A stretch of 64,000 nucleotides of DNA from Pseudomonadota bacterium (GTDB lineage Bacteria > Pseudomonadota > Alphaproteobacteria > Sneathiellales > Sneathiellaceae), in the NCBI GenBank assembly GCA_024743055.1, contig JANSXH010000007.1, positions 124,001 through 188,000 of the forward strand, written 5' to 3'. The notes under the pieces are model-generated. The model saw only the letters and a list, made by a program, of their open reading frames with translations, did no database searches and was not told the DNA's origin. Made by a program: the position numbers and the translations under genes. The first letter of the stretch is position 1. Each line of letters begins with the position of its first letter. Of the stretch, positions 9,733 to 18,168 are shown in pieces.

Positions 9733-11634
9733 TTAGCCTGTTGGCAAACCCGCGTCTTTTAGGACAGTGGTGATTTCTGTCAAAATGGCTGGATCATCAA
9801 TGGTTGCAGGGGCATTATACTCTTCCCCGTCAGCAATTTTTCGCATGACCCCTCGAAGGATTTTGCCGGAACGGGTTTTTGGCAGACGATCCACAACCAA
9901 GGCCATTTTAAAGGCAGCGACTGGTCCGATCTTCTCTCTGACAAGACCAACAAGTTCTTTGCGGACATCTTCATAATCTCGGTTGACCCCCGCATTCAAA
10001 ACCACAAAGCCAAGCGGCGCCTGGCCTTTCAGTTTATCCTGTATCCCAATAACGGCGCATTCTGCCACATCCCGATGGCCGGCAAGAACTTCTTCCATGC
10101 CACCGGTAGACAACCTATGTCCGGCGACATTGATGATGTCATCAGTCCGGGCCATGATAAACAGATAGCCATCTTCATCTATATATCCCGCATCACCCGT
10201 CTTGTAATAACCGGGAACCTCGCTCAAATAGGATTTTATGAAGCCATCATCATTATGCCACAAGGTCGGGAGAGTTCCAGGAGGTAGAGGCAGCTTGACA
10301 GCAATCACGCCAATCTCCCCTGTTTTCATCTCTGTGGAAGCATCTTCCTCATCAATTATACGAATATCGTAGCCTGGAACAGGCAGGGTTGGGCTGCCAA
10401 GTTTGACAGGTTTCATGCCATATCCGATGCAATTGGCCCCAATGGCCCAGCCAGTCTCTGTCTGCCACCAATGGTCAATTACCGGTACCTTCAGGGATTC
10501 TTGCGCCCAGATAATGGTATCCGGATCAGCCCGTTCACCGGCAAGAAACAGAGTGACAAAATTACTGAGATCATAGTCTTTGATTAGTTCCGCCTTCGGA
10601 TCTTGCTGTTTTATTGCCCGAAAAGCCGTTGGTGCCGTAAACAAGGCTTTGACTTTGTGATCCTGAATAACCCGCCAAAAGGTGCCCGCATCCGGTGTCC
10701 CAACGGGTTTCCCCTCAAACATGATAGTCGTGCATCCATGCAACAAAGGCGCATAAACGATGTAAGAATGACCAACGACCCACCCCACATCTGACGCCGC
10801 CCAGAAAACCTCGCCAGGATCAATACCATAGACGTATTTCATAGACCATTTGAGGGCCACGGCATGACCGCCGTTATCCCGGACAACACCTTTCGGAATA
10901 CCCGTCGTTCCAGAAGTATAAAGTATGTACAATGGATCGGTCGCAGCAACGGGGACACAGTCTGCCGGAGCAGACTTCGAAACCAACTCTTCCCAGTCAT
11001 GGTCCCGACCTTCAATCATGCTGCCAACGCATTCAGGCCGCTGTAAAACGACGCAGCTGGAGGGTTTATGGGTTGACAGCTCAATAGCTTCATCCAGCAA
11101 GGGTTTGTATTCGACAATACGCCCCGGCTCCAATCCACAGGAGCCAGCGATAATGCAGACGGGTTTGGAATCATCAATACGAGTGGCCAGCTCTTTAGGT
11201 GCAAAACCGCCAAAAACTACAGAATGGATAGCACCAAGTCGAGCGCAGGCCAGCATGGCAATGGCGGCTTCCGGCACCATTGGCATATAGATGATAACTC
11301 TGTCCCCTTTAGAGACACCGATGTCAGCAAGCCCCCCGGCAAAGCGGGCAACCAAATCTGTGAGTTCAGAATAAGTGTATTTTTTGACCTGCCCGGTCAT
11401 CGGGCTGTCATAGATCAGAGCATCCTGATCCCCGCGCCCGTCTTCCACATGACGGTCCAGACAGTTGTAGCAGGTGTTAAGTTCCGCTCCGTCAAACCAT
11501 TTATAAAAAGGAGGATTGGAATCATTCAGGACTTTATCCCAGGGCTTTGACCAGCTTATCTCTGCGGCGGCATCTCCCCAAAACCCGTCTGGATCCTGTA
11601 AAGAGCGTTGATAATCCTCTTCAAAATTTCCCAT
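9733..11634 (-). CDS. prpE: propionate--CoA ligase
   Basis: AMP-forming acyl-CoA synthetase (633 residues) that activates propionate to propionyl-CoA; PrpE-type rather than acetyl-CoA synthetase because of the DNGGHAVALKWSM segment near residue 250 and the overall length. Seen: the ATP-binding P-loop YTSGTTGIPKG near residue 238, the WWQTETG adenylate motif, YKTGD, and the acetylatable/catalytic Lys in TRSGKILRG near residue 593. ATG at 11634 with GGGAG 9 bases upstream. An SDR gene follows on the same strand. No methylcitrate or methylmalonyl pathway genes are adjacent, so the wider pathway is not shown here. Confidence 0.92.
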   Translation of the reverse strand: MGNFEEDYQRSLQDPDGFWGDAAAEISWSKPWDKVLNDSNPPFYKWFDGAELNTCYNCLDRHVEDGRGDQDALIYDSPMTGQVKKYTYSELTDLVARFAGGLADIGVSKGDRVIIYMPMVPEAAIAMLACARLGAIHSVVFGGFAPKELATRIDDSKPVCIIAGSCGLEPGRIVEYKPLLDEAIELSTHKPSSCVVLQRPECVGSMIEGRDHDWEELVSKSAPADCVPVAATDPLYILYTSGTTGIPKGVVRDNGGHAVALKWSMKYVYGIDPGEVFWAASDVGWVVGHSYIVYAPLLHGCTTIMFEGKPVGTPDAGTFWRVIQDHKVKALFTAPTAFRAIKQQDPKAELIKDYDLSNFVTLFLAGERADPDTIIWAQESLKVPVIDHWWQTETGWAIGANCIGYGMKPVKLGSPTLPVPGYDIRIIDEEDASTEMKTGEIGVIAVKLPLPPGTLPTLWHNDDGFIKSYLSEVPGYYKTGDAGYIDEDGYLFIMARTDDIINVAGHRLSTGGMEEVLAGHRDVAECAVIGIQDKLKGQAPLGFVVLNAGVNRDYEDVRKELVGLVREKIGPVAAFKMALVVDRLPKTRSGKILRGVMRKIADGEEYNAPATIDDPAILTEITTVLKDAGLPTG

Positions 11635-11745
11635 TCTTAATACTCCCGGTGCCGTGCATTTTTGTTATTAGACAAGCAATTCTTGATACGCATTGTCAAT
11701 AGATGACTGTTCCTATTTGGCCGCCTTCTTGCGTACATTGATCGA

Positions 11746-11778
11746 AAACAAAAAACCGTGAGATTTCTCTCACGGTTT
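11746..11778 (-). terminator. intrinsic terminator after the DUF1013 gene
   Basis: Read on the minus strand: an 11-base perfect stem AAACCGTGAGA / TCTCACGGTTT (bases 11753-11763 and 11768-11778) with a GAAA loop, followed by a T-rich run. It lies 33 bases past the stop of the DUF1013 gene and before the upstream region of prpE. Confidence 0.9.
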
Positions 11779-11810
11779 CAATTGAATAAGTGTCCTGCTT
11801 GTTCGCAACC

Positions 11811-12578
11811 TTATGAAGAAGGCTTGAAAATTTCATCGAAGCTTTTGGCAGCCTTTGCCTTATCGTCTTCTTCCTCTTCACTTACATTTTCAGATGTCTT
11901 TCCGAAAACAGCCTCTGCCTCCTGCATCGGATCATAGGCCTCTTCTTTTTGCATCTGCTGCTTTTTGATTTCGTAAGGTGTGAGAGGACGAGCTGCATCT
12001 TCTGCAGCAACGGCTGCAGCAACTTCTTCCATCAACTTACCCCGATCTTCGTCTGTCCGGCGATGAGCTGACTTCTGCACAGCTTCATCTAGTTCGGACT
12101 GGGTGCAAATGCCAAGGCTGACCGGGTCTCTGGGACGAATATTCTGGCTGTTCCAATGAGACTTATCACGGATAGCGGTAATAGTCGTTTTTGTCGTCCC
12201 TATCAGCTTCGAAATCTGGGCGTCGGTCAGCTCAGGATGAAACTTGATCAGCCAGGAAATTGCATCGGGCCGATCTCCCCGACGGGAAACCGGTGTATAG
12301 CGACCTCCACGGCGGCGTGGCTGAGGAACATCGCCGGCAGGCTTGCTCAAAGCCAAACGGGCAGCTGGGTCAGCCTGACAACGGTCGAGCTCTTCCTGGG
12401 TCAGTTGTCCGTTGGCGATCGGGTCCAGTCCGACAATCCCAACAGCGACCTCACCGTCAGCAATGCCTTGTACCTCAAGGGAATGCAATCCACAGAAATC
12501 TCCGATCTGTGCGAATGACAAAGCCGTGTTGTCTACAAGCCAGACAGCCGTTGCTTTTGGCAACAAGGGCGTAACCAT
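11811..12578 (-). CDS. DUF1013 cell-cycle transcriptional regulator (TrcR-like)
   Basis: A 255-residue member of DUF1013, an alphaproteobacterial family named TrcR in current databases. Seen: N-terminal VWLVDNTALSFAQIGDFCGLH, which reads as a helix-turn-helix, a second such segment near residues 118-135 (LTDAQISKLIGTTKTTI), a basic linker (PRRRGGRY), and a highly charged C-terminal tail from about residue 195 with an EEEEDD run. The family is known to be conserved in alphaproteobacteria including obligate intracellular ones; DNA binding is inferred from the HTH-like segments. An ideal AAGGAGATATT ribosome binding site precedes the ATG. Gene is closed by its own terminator. Confidence 0.88.
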   Translation of the reverse strand: MVTPLLPKATAVWLVDNTALSFAQIGDFCGLHSLEVQGIADGEVAVGIVGLDPIANGQLTQEELDRCQADPAARLALSKPAGDVPQPRRRGGRYTPVSRRGDRPDAISWLIKFHPELTDAQISKLIGTTKTTITAIRDKSHWNSQNIRPRDPVSLGICTQSELDEAVQKSAHRRTDEDRGKLMEEVAAAVAAEDAARPLTPYEIKKQQMQKEEAYDPMQEAEAVFGKTSENVSEEEEDDKAKAAKSFDEIFKPSS

Positions 12579-12677
12579 AATATCTCCTTCTTAGGCTTTC
12601 GCCACATAGGGAAAGCCAACATCCAATTATTTTATGTATATGGCGGAAACAAACTGCAAAGTCTAGGCCGTAAACAC

Positions 12678-13676
12678 CTAAACTTTCAAAACGATTTTCC
12701 CAATATGAGCCGAGTCATCAATTCGCGCATGAGCTTTTGCAGCCTCGGTTAGCGGAAATTCGCTATCCATTACTGGTGCAACTGTTCCAGCAGACAACAT
12801 AGGCCAGACCTTTTCTTCCAACCTGCGGCCGATATCGGACTTGGCCTGTATGGATTGTGGGCGCAGAGTTGAGCCAGTGATTGTCAGTCGCTTAAGCATC
12901 ACAGGGGCAAAATTTACTTCCGCAACAGCCCCACCCAGAAAGGCGATGTAGACCAGACGTCCCCCGACAGCCAAGGCCGAGATATTTCGCTGGATATAGT
13001 CGCCACCTACCATATCCAAAATCAAATCCACCCCGCGACCACCAGTCAGTTCCTTGACGACCTCAACATAGTCTTCATTTTTATAATTGATGGCCCGCTC
13101 AGCACCAAGTTTCTCGATTTCCCGACATTTCTCATCTGTAGAGGCCGTTGTGAATACGCGCGCGCCAAAGGACTTAGCCAACTGGATTGCTGTTGTTCCA
13201 ATCCCGCTTGCCCCGCCATGAACTAAAAAAGTCTCTCCACCGGTCAGGCGTCCTCTGTCAAAGACATTTGTCCAGATGGTAAAGAAAGTTTCCGGAATTG
13301 CGGCTGCTTGTATGAGATCAAACCCGTCCGGGACATCAAGGCATTGTGCCTCCGGAGCGACACAATATTCAGCATAACCACCGCCCGCGACCAAAGCGCA
13401 TAACTTGTCGCCGACCTTATATCTTGTCACCCCTGCCCCAAGTGCAGCTACCGTACCTGATATTTCAAGACCAGGAATATCTGACGCTCCTGGAGGTGGA
13501 GCATAACCTCCAAGACGTTGCAAAACATCGGGACGGTTTACGCCGGCTGCGGCCACCTTGATCAGAATCTCGTCGTGACCCGGCTCGGGAACAGGCCGCT
13601 TCGCCGGCACAAGAACTTCCGGCCCGCCAAATTCACTAATTTCGATAGCTGTCATTTCAGTTGGCAAACTTGCCAT
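12678..13676 (-). CDS. NAD(P)H-quinone oxidoreductase, zinc-free MDR (PIG3-like)
   Basis: Medium-chain dehydrogenase/reductase of 332 residues in the quinone oxidoreductase group. Seen: GroES-like N-terminal part (AAGVNRPDVLQR near residue 48), no zinc-binding Cys/His set, the GHGASGIGT-type cofactor loop as VHGGASGIGTTAIQLAKSFGARV near residue 152, and the C-terminal HARIDDSAHIGKIVLKV typical of the PIG3/zeta-crystallin branch. It probably reduces quinones or other carbonyls with NADPH. ATG at 13676 with GGAGAAA upstream. It is divergent from the DUF1192 gene; a 7-base inverted repeat (12594-12617) lies between its stop and the DUF1013 gene. Confidence 0.9.
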   Translation of the reverse strand: MASLPTEMTAIEISEFGGPEVLVPAKRPVPEPGHDEILIKVAAAGVNRPDVLQRLGGYAPPPGASDIPGLEISGTVAALGAGVTRYKVGDKLCALVAGGGYAEYCVAPEAQCLDVPDGFDLIQAAAIPETFFTIWTNVFDRGRLTGGETFLVHGGASGIGTTAIQLAKSFGARVFTTASTDEKCREIEKLGAERAINYKNEDYVEVVKELTGGRGVDLILDMVGGDYIQRNISALAVGGRLVYIAFLGGAVAEVNFAPVMLKRLTITGSTLRPQSIQAKSDIGRRLEEKVWPMLSAGTVAPVMDSEFPLTEAAKAHARIDDSAHIGKIVLKV

Positions 13677-13787
13677 TTGTTTCTCCAGTTGCTTTTATGT
13701 GGTCTGCTCGGTAATTCGATAGACACTTATGAAACCAAGTCGTATTGCCGCCCCAGCGAACCGCATAGCATATTGAGGAATTTGGCA

Positions 13788-13970
13788 ATGACAAGTGATG
13801 ATGAAGAGGCTCAATCCCGGAAAGTCCCTGCTGTCAATTTTGATACGATGTCAATTGAGGAGCTGGAGGACTATATCGTCGAACTCACTGCAAAAATCGA
13901 ACAAACTAAGCAGGTGATTGAGAAAAAACGAAATGCGCACTCAGCTGCAGACAGTTTTTTCAAGAACTAA
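13788..13970 (+). CDS. DUF1192 family small protein
   Basis: A 60-residue conserved alphaproteobacterial protein of unknown function. The core MSIEELEDYIVELTAKIEQ followed by a Lys-rich segment is the DUF1192 signature and predicts a short coiled coil of two helices; the family is usually 55-70 residues. The ATG at 13788 is preceded by GAGGA with 8 bases spacing, whereas the frame open upstream lacks a site. The gene is divergent from the quinone oxidoreductase, with 111 bases between the starts. Confidence 0.85.
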   Translation: MTSDDEEAQSRKVPAVNFDTMSIEELEDYIVELTAKIEQTKQVIEKKRNAHSAADSFFKN

Positions 13971-14119
13971 TCAACACGGCTGAAGCAGCAAAGAATCAAG
14001 AATTTCATCTATTTAAGCGAATCGGTAATTATTTGTAACCAAAAGTGGTCACGATTTTTACAAATTAATGTATTCGTTAATTGTAATTTAATACATATTC
14101 GTTAGAGTGATTGATGTAG

Positions 14120-14213
14120 TCCTCTTTGGGCTGCACTGGTTGGAATCCCAGTTCTAACCTTTATAACGCCTCCCTGTTGACTTGAGCCGCCCTTAAAAGG
14201 CGGCTCTTTTTTT
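14120..14213 (+). ncRNA. suhB/alpha-r8-like small RNA (short relative of the 20.3-20.9 kb array)
   Basis: Order seen: a hairpin GGTTGGAA (14138-14145) / TTCTAACC (14152-14159) with one G-U pair, a linker carrying CCTCCCTGTTGACTTG (14169-14184), and a terminator stem GAGCCGCC (14184-14191) / GGCGGCTC (14199-14206) followed by seven T. The linker matches the fixed block of the three tandem RNAs at 20.3-20.9 kb apart from one base. CCTCCC is an anti-Shine-Dalgarno sequence. Known alphaproteobacterial suhB (MmgR, alpha-r8) RNAs share this hairpin-CCUCCC-terminator plan, from memory. The 5' end is a guess; no clean promoter is visible. Confidence 0.7.
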
Positions 14214-14332
14214 GATCCATATCAGGGCGAAATAGTGCGATTTATTTGACAGAATTATGACAGACCCTCTTGACTCTTTTCCAGAATCAGAGTTTTAATC
14301 GCGCGTTCAGAACAAGTCTGACAGGTTGAGGC

Positions 14333-14367
14333 AAAAAAAGGGGGGGCGCCGGAAATGGCAGCCCCCT
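14333..14367 (-). terminator. intrinsic terminator after the 89-residue hypothetical gene
   Basis: On the minus strand a GC-only stem (GCCCCC 14361-14366 with GGGGGC 14342-14347) is followed by seven T (14333-14339 read as A on plus). It is 31 bases past the stop of the gene at 14398. Confidence 0.8.
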
Positions 14368-14397
14368 CAAATAATTTCTGGCCATATTTTCCAGCAC

Positions 14398-14667
14398 TTA
14401 TGTGCCAATACGGGGCGGACCACCTTTAGATGCCTGGCTTGGGCCGAAGGCTTTATCAAGAATATTCGTGCTTTCCTCAGCGATCTCAATGGCATCTGTC
14501 AATAAATTGAGAATGCGCATATTGTTCGCCAGTACAGCCTTCGCTTCAACGCGCCCATCGTCGGCTATCAAACCACACCGATCAAGAATATCCCGACGGA
14601 TCATCGCCAAGACATCTTCTAGCTTTTTACCAGCCGGGTTCTCTTCTGTTACCAGATAGTGGGTCAA
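14398..14667 (-). CDS. conserved hypothetical protein, 89 residues
   Basis: I do not recognise a named family with confidence. The protein starts MTHYLVTEENPAGKKLEDVLAMI, has helical central parts (IRRDILDRCGLIADD and ILNLLTDAIEIAEESTNIL) and a Gly/Pro-rich tail GGPPRIGT. No signal peptide or membrane segment. An unusually good GGAGGG ribosome binding site lies 7 bases before the ATG at 14667 and the gene has its own terminator, so it is surely expressed as a monocistronic or final gene. It lies 77 bases downstream of the acyl-CoA ligase gene on the same strand. Confidence 0.8.
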   Translation of the reverse strand: MTHYLVTEENPAGKKLEDVLAMIRRDILDRCGLIADDGRVEAKAVLANNMRILNLLTDAIEIAEESTNILDKAFGPSQASKGGPPRIGT

Positions 14668-14744
14668 TTTAATGCCCTCCAGTCAATTTCACTGGGCCAA
14701 AAACTAACCAGTTACAGTTAATAAACCCCTAATCCAGTCCGTAA

Positions 14745-16370
14745 TTATAGATTTTTGGCCCGTTCCCGGAGGACAAATTTTTGGACTTTTCCGGTGGAAG
14801 TTTTGGGCAGTTCATCGAAGATAACAGTCTTTGGGCACTTGAATCGTGCCATGTTCTCACGGCAAAATTCAATTATCTCCGCCTCGCTGGTCGTCTGTCC
14901 TTCGCGCAATGTCAGGAAGGCACAGGGCGTTTCCCCCCATTTGTCATCCGGACGGGCAACGACGGCGGCCTCCAGTACGGCGGGATGCTTATACAGCACT
15001 CCTTCGATCTCGATCGTCGAAATATTCTCCCCGCCAGATATGATGATATCCTTTGATCGGTCCCGTAATTCCAGATAGCCGTCTTCATGAACAACGCCCA
15101 GATCGCCGGAATGAAACCAGCCATCCTCGAAAGAGGTGCCTGTCGTCTTCGGGTTCTTAAGGTACCCCTTCATAACGAGGTTCCCCCGAAGCATCACTTC
15201 CCCCATCGTATTTCCGTCATGAACAACTGGTTCCATGGTTTCAGGATCCATGACATCCAGGCCGGCCAACGCATGGTATGGGACACCCTGCCGCGCTTTT
15301 AGGGCTGCCCGGTCTTCAACAGATTTGGAATCCCAGTCTGAATCCCAGTCGCAATAGACGGCGGGCCCGTAGGTCTCCGTCAATCCATAGACATGAGTCA
15401 CGTCAAAGCCCATGGTGTCCATCTCCGCCAGTACGGCTGCCGGAGGTGGTGCCGCCGCCACCATGACCTTTATCCCTTCCGGTGCCTTTGCCTTGTTTTC
15501 ATCGGATGTATTGATCAACATCGACAACACGATCGGCGCGCCGCACATATGATCTACACCATAGCGTTCCATGGCATCATAGATTGCTGTGGCCTCAACT
15601 TTTCGAAGGCAAACATGGGTCCCGCCAACTGATGTTATCGTCCAGGGAAAACACCAGCCGTTGCAATGAAACATCGGCAATGTCCACAAATAGGTTGGAT
15701 GCTTGGGCAGGTTCCAGGAAACGGCACTTCCCATAACCGCGAGATAGGCACCGCGATGGTGATAAACCACCCCTTTTGGATCCCCTGTTGTGCCGGAGGT
15801 ATAATTGAGGGAGATCGCTTGCCATTCATCCCGGGGCCCGCTCCAGGCAAATTCAGGATCACCCGTTGCCAGGAAGGCCTCATATTCCATTTCCCCAATC
15901 AACTCCCCGCCTTCCGCAGCGGGATCATCAATGTCAATGACGACTGGCGTTACCTTAGCAAGAGATAGAGCCTCTTTAATCACAGAAGAGTATTCCCGAT
16001 CCGTCATCAATAATTTGCAATCGGCGTGATCGAGGATAAAGGCCAGGGCGGCTGCGTCCAGACGGGTATTGAGGGTGTTGAGAACACCTCCCATCATGGG
16101 AACGCCAAAATGACTATCAAATATGGCGGGAACGTTCGGGGCGATGATGGAGACCGCCTCACCCGGTTTAATGCCCTTGGCAACAAGCGCACTCGCAAGC
16201 CTGCGAGCCCGCGCATATTGCTCAGAATAATTTCGGGATATATCACCATAAACAAGGGCTGTTTTTTCGGGGTATACGTCTGCCGACCGTTTGAGAAACC
16301 CGAGTGGTGAGAGTGGTTCATAATTTGCCGGATTGGTATCCAGCTTAGTTTCAAATGGATTGGTCGTCAT
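14745..16370 (-). CDS. AMP-dependent acyl-CoA synthetase (medium-chain/MMPA-CoA ligase-like)
   Basis: A 541-residue adenylate-forming ligase that attaches a carboxylic acid to CoA. Seen: LNYTSGTTGDPKGVVYHHRG P-loop near residue 190, YGLTETYGPAVYC, FHSGDLGVVHEDGY, the DRSKDIIISGGENIS hinge, and the catalytic Lys in LPKTSTGKVQKF near residue 530. The sequence style (PLSPLGFLKRSA at the N-terminus, CDWDSDWD insertion) is that of alphaproteobacterial acyl-CoA synthetases related to DmdB, the methylmercaptopropionate-CoA ligase, but the substrate cannot be fixed by eye. ATG at 16370 with AGGGGTG upstream. Confidence 0.88.
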   Translation of the reverse strand: MTTNPFETKLDTNPANYEPLSPLGFLKRSADVYPEKTALVYGDISRNYSEQYARARRLASALVAKGIKPGEAVSIIAPNVPAIFDSHFGVPMMGGVLNTLNTRLDAAALAFILDHADCKLLMTDREYSSVIKEALSLAKVTPVVIDIDDPAAEGGELIGEMEYEAFLATGDPEFAWSGPRDEWQAISLNYTSGTTGDPKGVVYHHRGAYLAVMGSAVSWNLPKHPTYLWTLPMFHCNGWCFPWTITSVGGTHVCLRKVEATAIYDAMERYGVDHMCGAPIVLSMLINTSDENKAKAPEGIKVMVAAAPPPAAVLAEMDTMGFDVTHVYGLTETYGPAVYCDWDSDWDSKSVEDRAALKARQGVPYHALAGLDVMDPETMEPVVHDGNTMGEVMLRGNLVMKGYLKNPKTTGTSFEDGWFHSGDLGVVHEDGYLELRDRSKDIIISGGENISTIEIEGVLYKHPAVLEAAVVARPDDKWGETPCAFLTLREGQTTSEAEIIEFCRENMARFKCPKTVIFDELPKTSTGKVQKFVLRERAKNL

Positions 16371-16432
16371 TTACACCCCTTTAACATCTATCAACTGACC
16401 CATAGTCCGCACCGATCAGCTAATGATCTAAC

Positions 16433-16921
16433 TCATTCCTTCTCAACTTCCATTTCCACCGGTACTCCGGGCAAAAATTTGGAGACCCTGATCCCCAGCG
16501 ACGTTTTTACGTGCTCTACATTTGGCGCGCCGGTCAACTCATGGGTTAGGAAATGCTGGTAGGTGTCCCAGTCTTTGGCAACAACCTTGAGAATAAAATC
16601 ATTTTCCCCTGCCAGCATGAAACATTCCCGTACCAGAGGCCAGGATTGGACCAACTCTTCAAAGGCCGAAAGATCCGCTTCAGCCTGGCTTTGCAATCCA
16701 ACCAGCGCAAAAACAGTCACACCAAAGCCTAAATTTTCAGCATTCAGCTGGGCATGATAGCCTTGAATGTATCCGGATTCTTCCAATGCGCGGACCCGCC
16801 GCAAGCACGGAGGTGCCGAAATTCCGGCATTCTTGGCCAGCTCTACATTGGTGATCCGCCCATCCTCCTGCAAATCATGCAGAATCCGGCGATCGATTTC
16901 GTCCAGCTTAACCCGTTGCAT
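16433..16921 (-). CDS. Lrp/AsnC family transcriptional regulator
   Basis: A 162-residue feast/famine regulator. Seen: N-terminal helix-turn-helix (LDEIDRRILHDLQEDGRITNVELAKNAGIS with the recognition helix PPCLRRVRALEESGYI) and a C-terminal RAM ligand-binding domain (VRECFMLAGENDFILKVVAKD, then the conserved ending). Its effector is probably an amino acid. ATG at 16921 with GGAGGAA upstream. It is divergent from the ELM1-like gene and may control that gene or the acyl-CoA ligase downstream of it; no operator can be assigned. Confidence 0.92.
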   Translation of the reverse strand: MQRVKLDEIDRRILHDLQEDGRITNVELAKNAGISAPPCLRRVRALEESGYIQGYHAQLNAENLGFGVTVFALVGLQSQAEADLSAFEELVQSWPLVRECFMLAGENDFILKVVAKDWDTYQHFLTHELTGAPNVEHVKTSLGIRVSKFLPGVPVEMEVEKE

Positions 16922-17076
16922 TATTTCCTCCAGCTCTCAGACATGCGCAATATTATTACAAGGAATCCATTCCGCCAAGACATAGAAGCAGAAGCCATGC
17001 CAAATAGGTAATAAAATTACTCATATTCTTGCTATGGCTCTTGACCTTGGCAAAGCAGTCAGCCTATGCCATCAGC

Positions 17077-18060
17077 ATGAGCAACCCGACAGCAGACAAA
17101 GCAGCGCCCACCGCCTGGGTCGTAACCGACGGCAGCGCCGGCATGGAAATCCAGTGTATTGGCTTGGCTAAAGCCCTGAAACTGGACTACTCGGTCAAAC
17201 GTATAGCTACAACAAAGCCATGGAAGTGGCTGCCTCCTGCCCTATGGCTTGATCCGCTGAACCATCTTAGCCCGAGCGGGGATCAGCTCACCGCCCCCTG
17301 GCCAGATGTTCTCATCTCCTGCGGACGCCAATCAATTCCCTTGAATATGGCGGTTAAAAAGGCAAGTGCTCAGAAAACTTTCACAATCCACATACAGACC
17401 CCTAATACCTCCGCCGCCAATTTTGATCTGGTCATTGTCCCAGAGCATGACAAACTTCGCGGTGACAATGTACTGGTTTGTGAAGGCGCATTGAGCCCAA
17501 TCACCCCAGAGGTGCTTGAGCAGGCGGCCCTCAAATTCGAGGGGGTATTGGAAGGAATGCCGACACCTGTCTATACCGTTCTCATAGGCGGCAGCAACGG
17601 GTGCTATAACATGACAGCCGAGGTTATGACCGATCTCGTATCCAAGCTAGCGAAGTTACACCAGAAAACCGGTTGCAGTTTCCTGGTAACAACCTCGCGC
17701 CGGACAGGACCAGAAAATGAAGCCATTCTCAAGTCCGCTCTGGATCTCGTTCCCCATCGGCTGTGGACAGGCGATGGAGACAATCCCTATTTCGGGTTTC
17801 TCGCCCTGGCTGAGGCAATTATTGTGACCCCCGATTCAGTCAATATGGTCTGCGAAGCCTGTTCGATGGGAAAGCCGGTTTATGTTTTTGATCTACCGGG
17901 AGGCAATCAAAAATTCAACCATTTTCACCGGCGAATGAGAGACCTTGGTTATACCAGACCTTTTGTAGGGCTGATTGAAGACTGGTCTGCCACGCCGTTG
18001 CTTGAAACCCAGAAAATCGCTGATGAAGTCGCCAAACACATGGTAGGTGCACCACAATAA
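17077..18060 (+). CDS. ELM1/GtrOC1-type nucleotide-sugar-binding-fold protein
   Basis: A 327-residue protein of the mitochondrial fission ELM1 family (DUF1022), widespread in alphaproteobacteria and kept in plant mitochondria. Seen: N-terminal WVVTDGSAGMEIQCIGLAKAL, LISCGRQSIPL, TIHIQTPN, VLIGGSNGCY, LVTTSRRTG, and VTPDSVNMVCEACSMGKPVYVFDL: the two-half, glycosyltransferase-B-like fold with a late nucleotide-sugar-like binding motif. The plant homologue promotes mitochondrial division; the bacterial role is unknown. Start at ATG 17077 rather than an upstream TTG (17029), which adds residues unlike the family; neither has a strong ribosome binding site. Confidence 0.85.
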   Translation: MSNPTADKAAPTAWVVTDGSAGMEIQCIGLAKALKLDYSVKRIATTKPWKWLPPALWLDPLNHLSPSGDQLTAPWPDVLISCGRQSIPLNMAVKKASAQKTFTIHIQTPNTSAANFDLVIVPEHDKLRGDNVLVCEGALSPITPEVLEQAALKFEGVLEGMPTPVYTVLIGGSNGCYNMTAEVMTDLVSKLAKLHQKTGCSFLVTTSRRTGPENEAILKSALDLVPHRLWTGDGDNPYFGFLALAEAIIVTPDSVNMVCEACSMGKPVYVFDLPGGNQKFNHFHRRMRDLGYTRPFVGLIEDWSATPLLETQKIADEVAKHMVGAPQ

Positions 18061-18168
18061 TGTGATCCCTGACGCAAAGCGGATTCAGGGTCTTGCAAGC
18101 CTCACCATCTCATTATACATATCAATGGTTAAACGGGGTGCCCCGCTGTTTTTATGTCGGAGAAAGCC

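Larger units (their letters stand above)
13971..14397. other. 427-base intergenic region holding a small RNA
   Basis: No credible protein gene. An AT-rich stretch (14050-14110) contains the direct repeat TATTCGTTA (14070 and 14096 areas) and an inverted repeat ATGTATT / AATACAT. It is followed by the small-RNA candidate at 14120-14213, then a low-signal stretch up to the minus-strand terminator at 14333-14367. Confidence 0.6.

Noticed and set aside
12594..12617. Inverted repeat GGCTTTC/GAAAGCC as a terminator between the quinone reductase and DUF1013 genes
   Set aside because: No T run follows on the minus strand, so termination is not supported; mentioned only as a possible structure.
14060..14110. 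EcfG-type stress promoter (GGAAC...CGTT) before the small RNA at 14.1 kb
   Set aside because: CGTT elements occur (CGTTAG), but no GGAAC lies at the proper distance.
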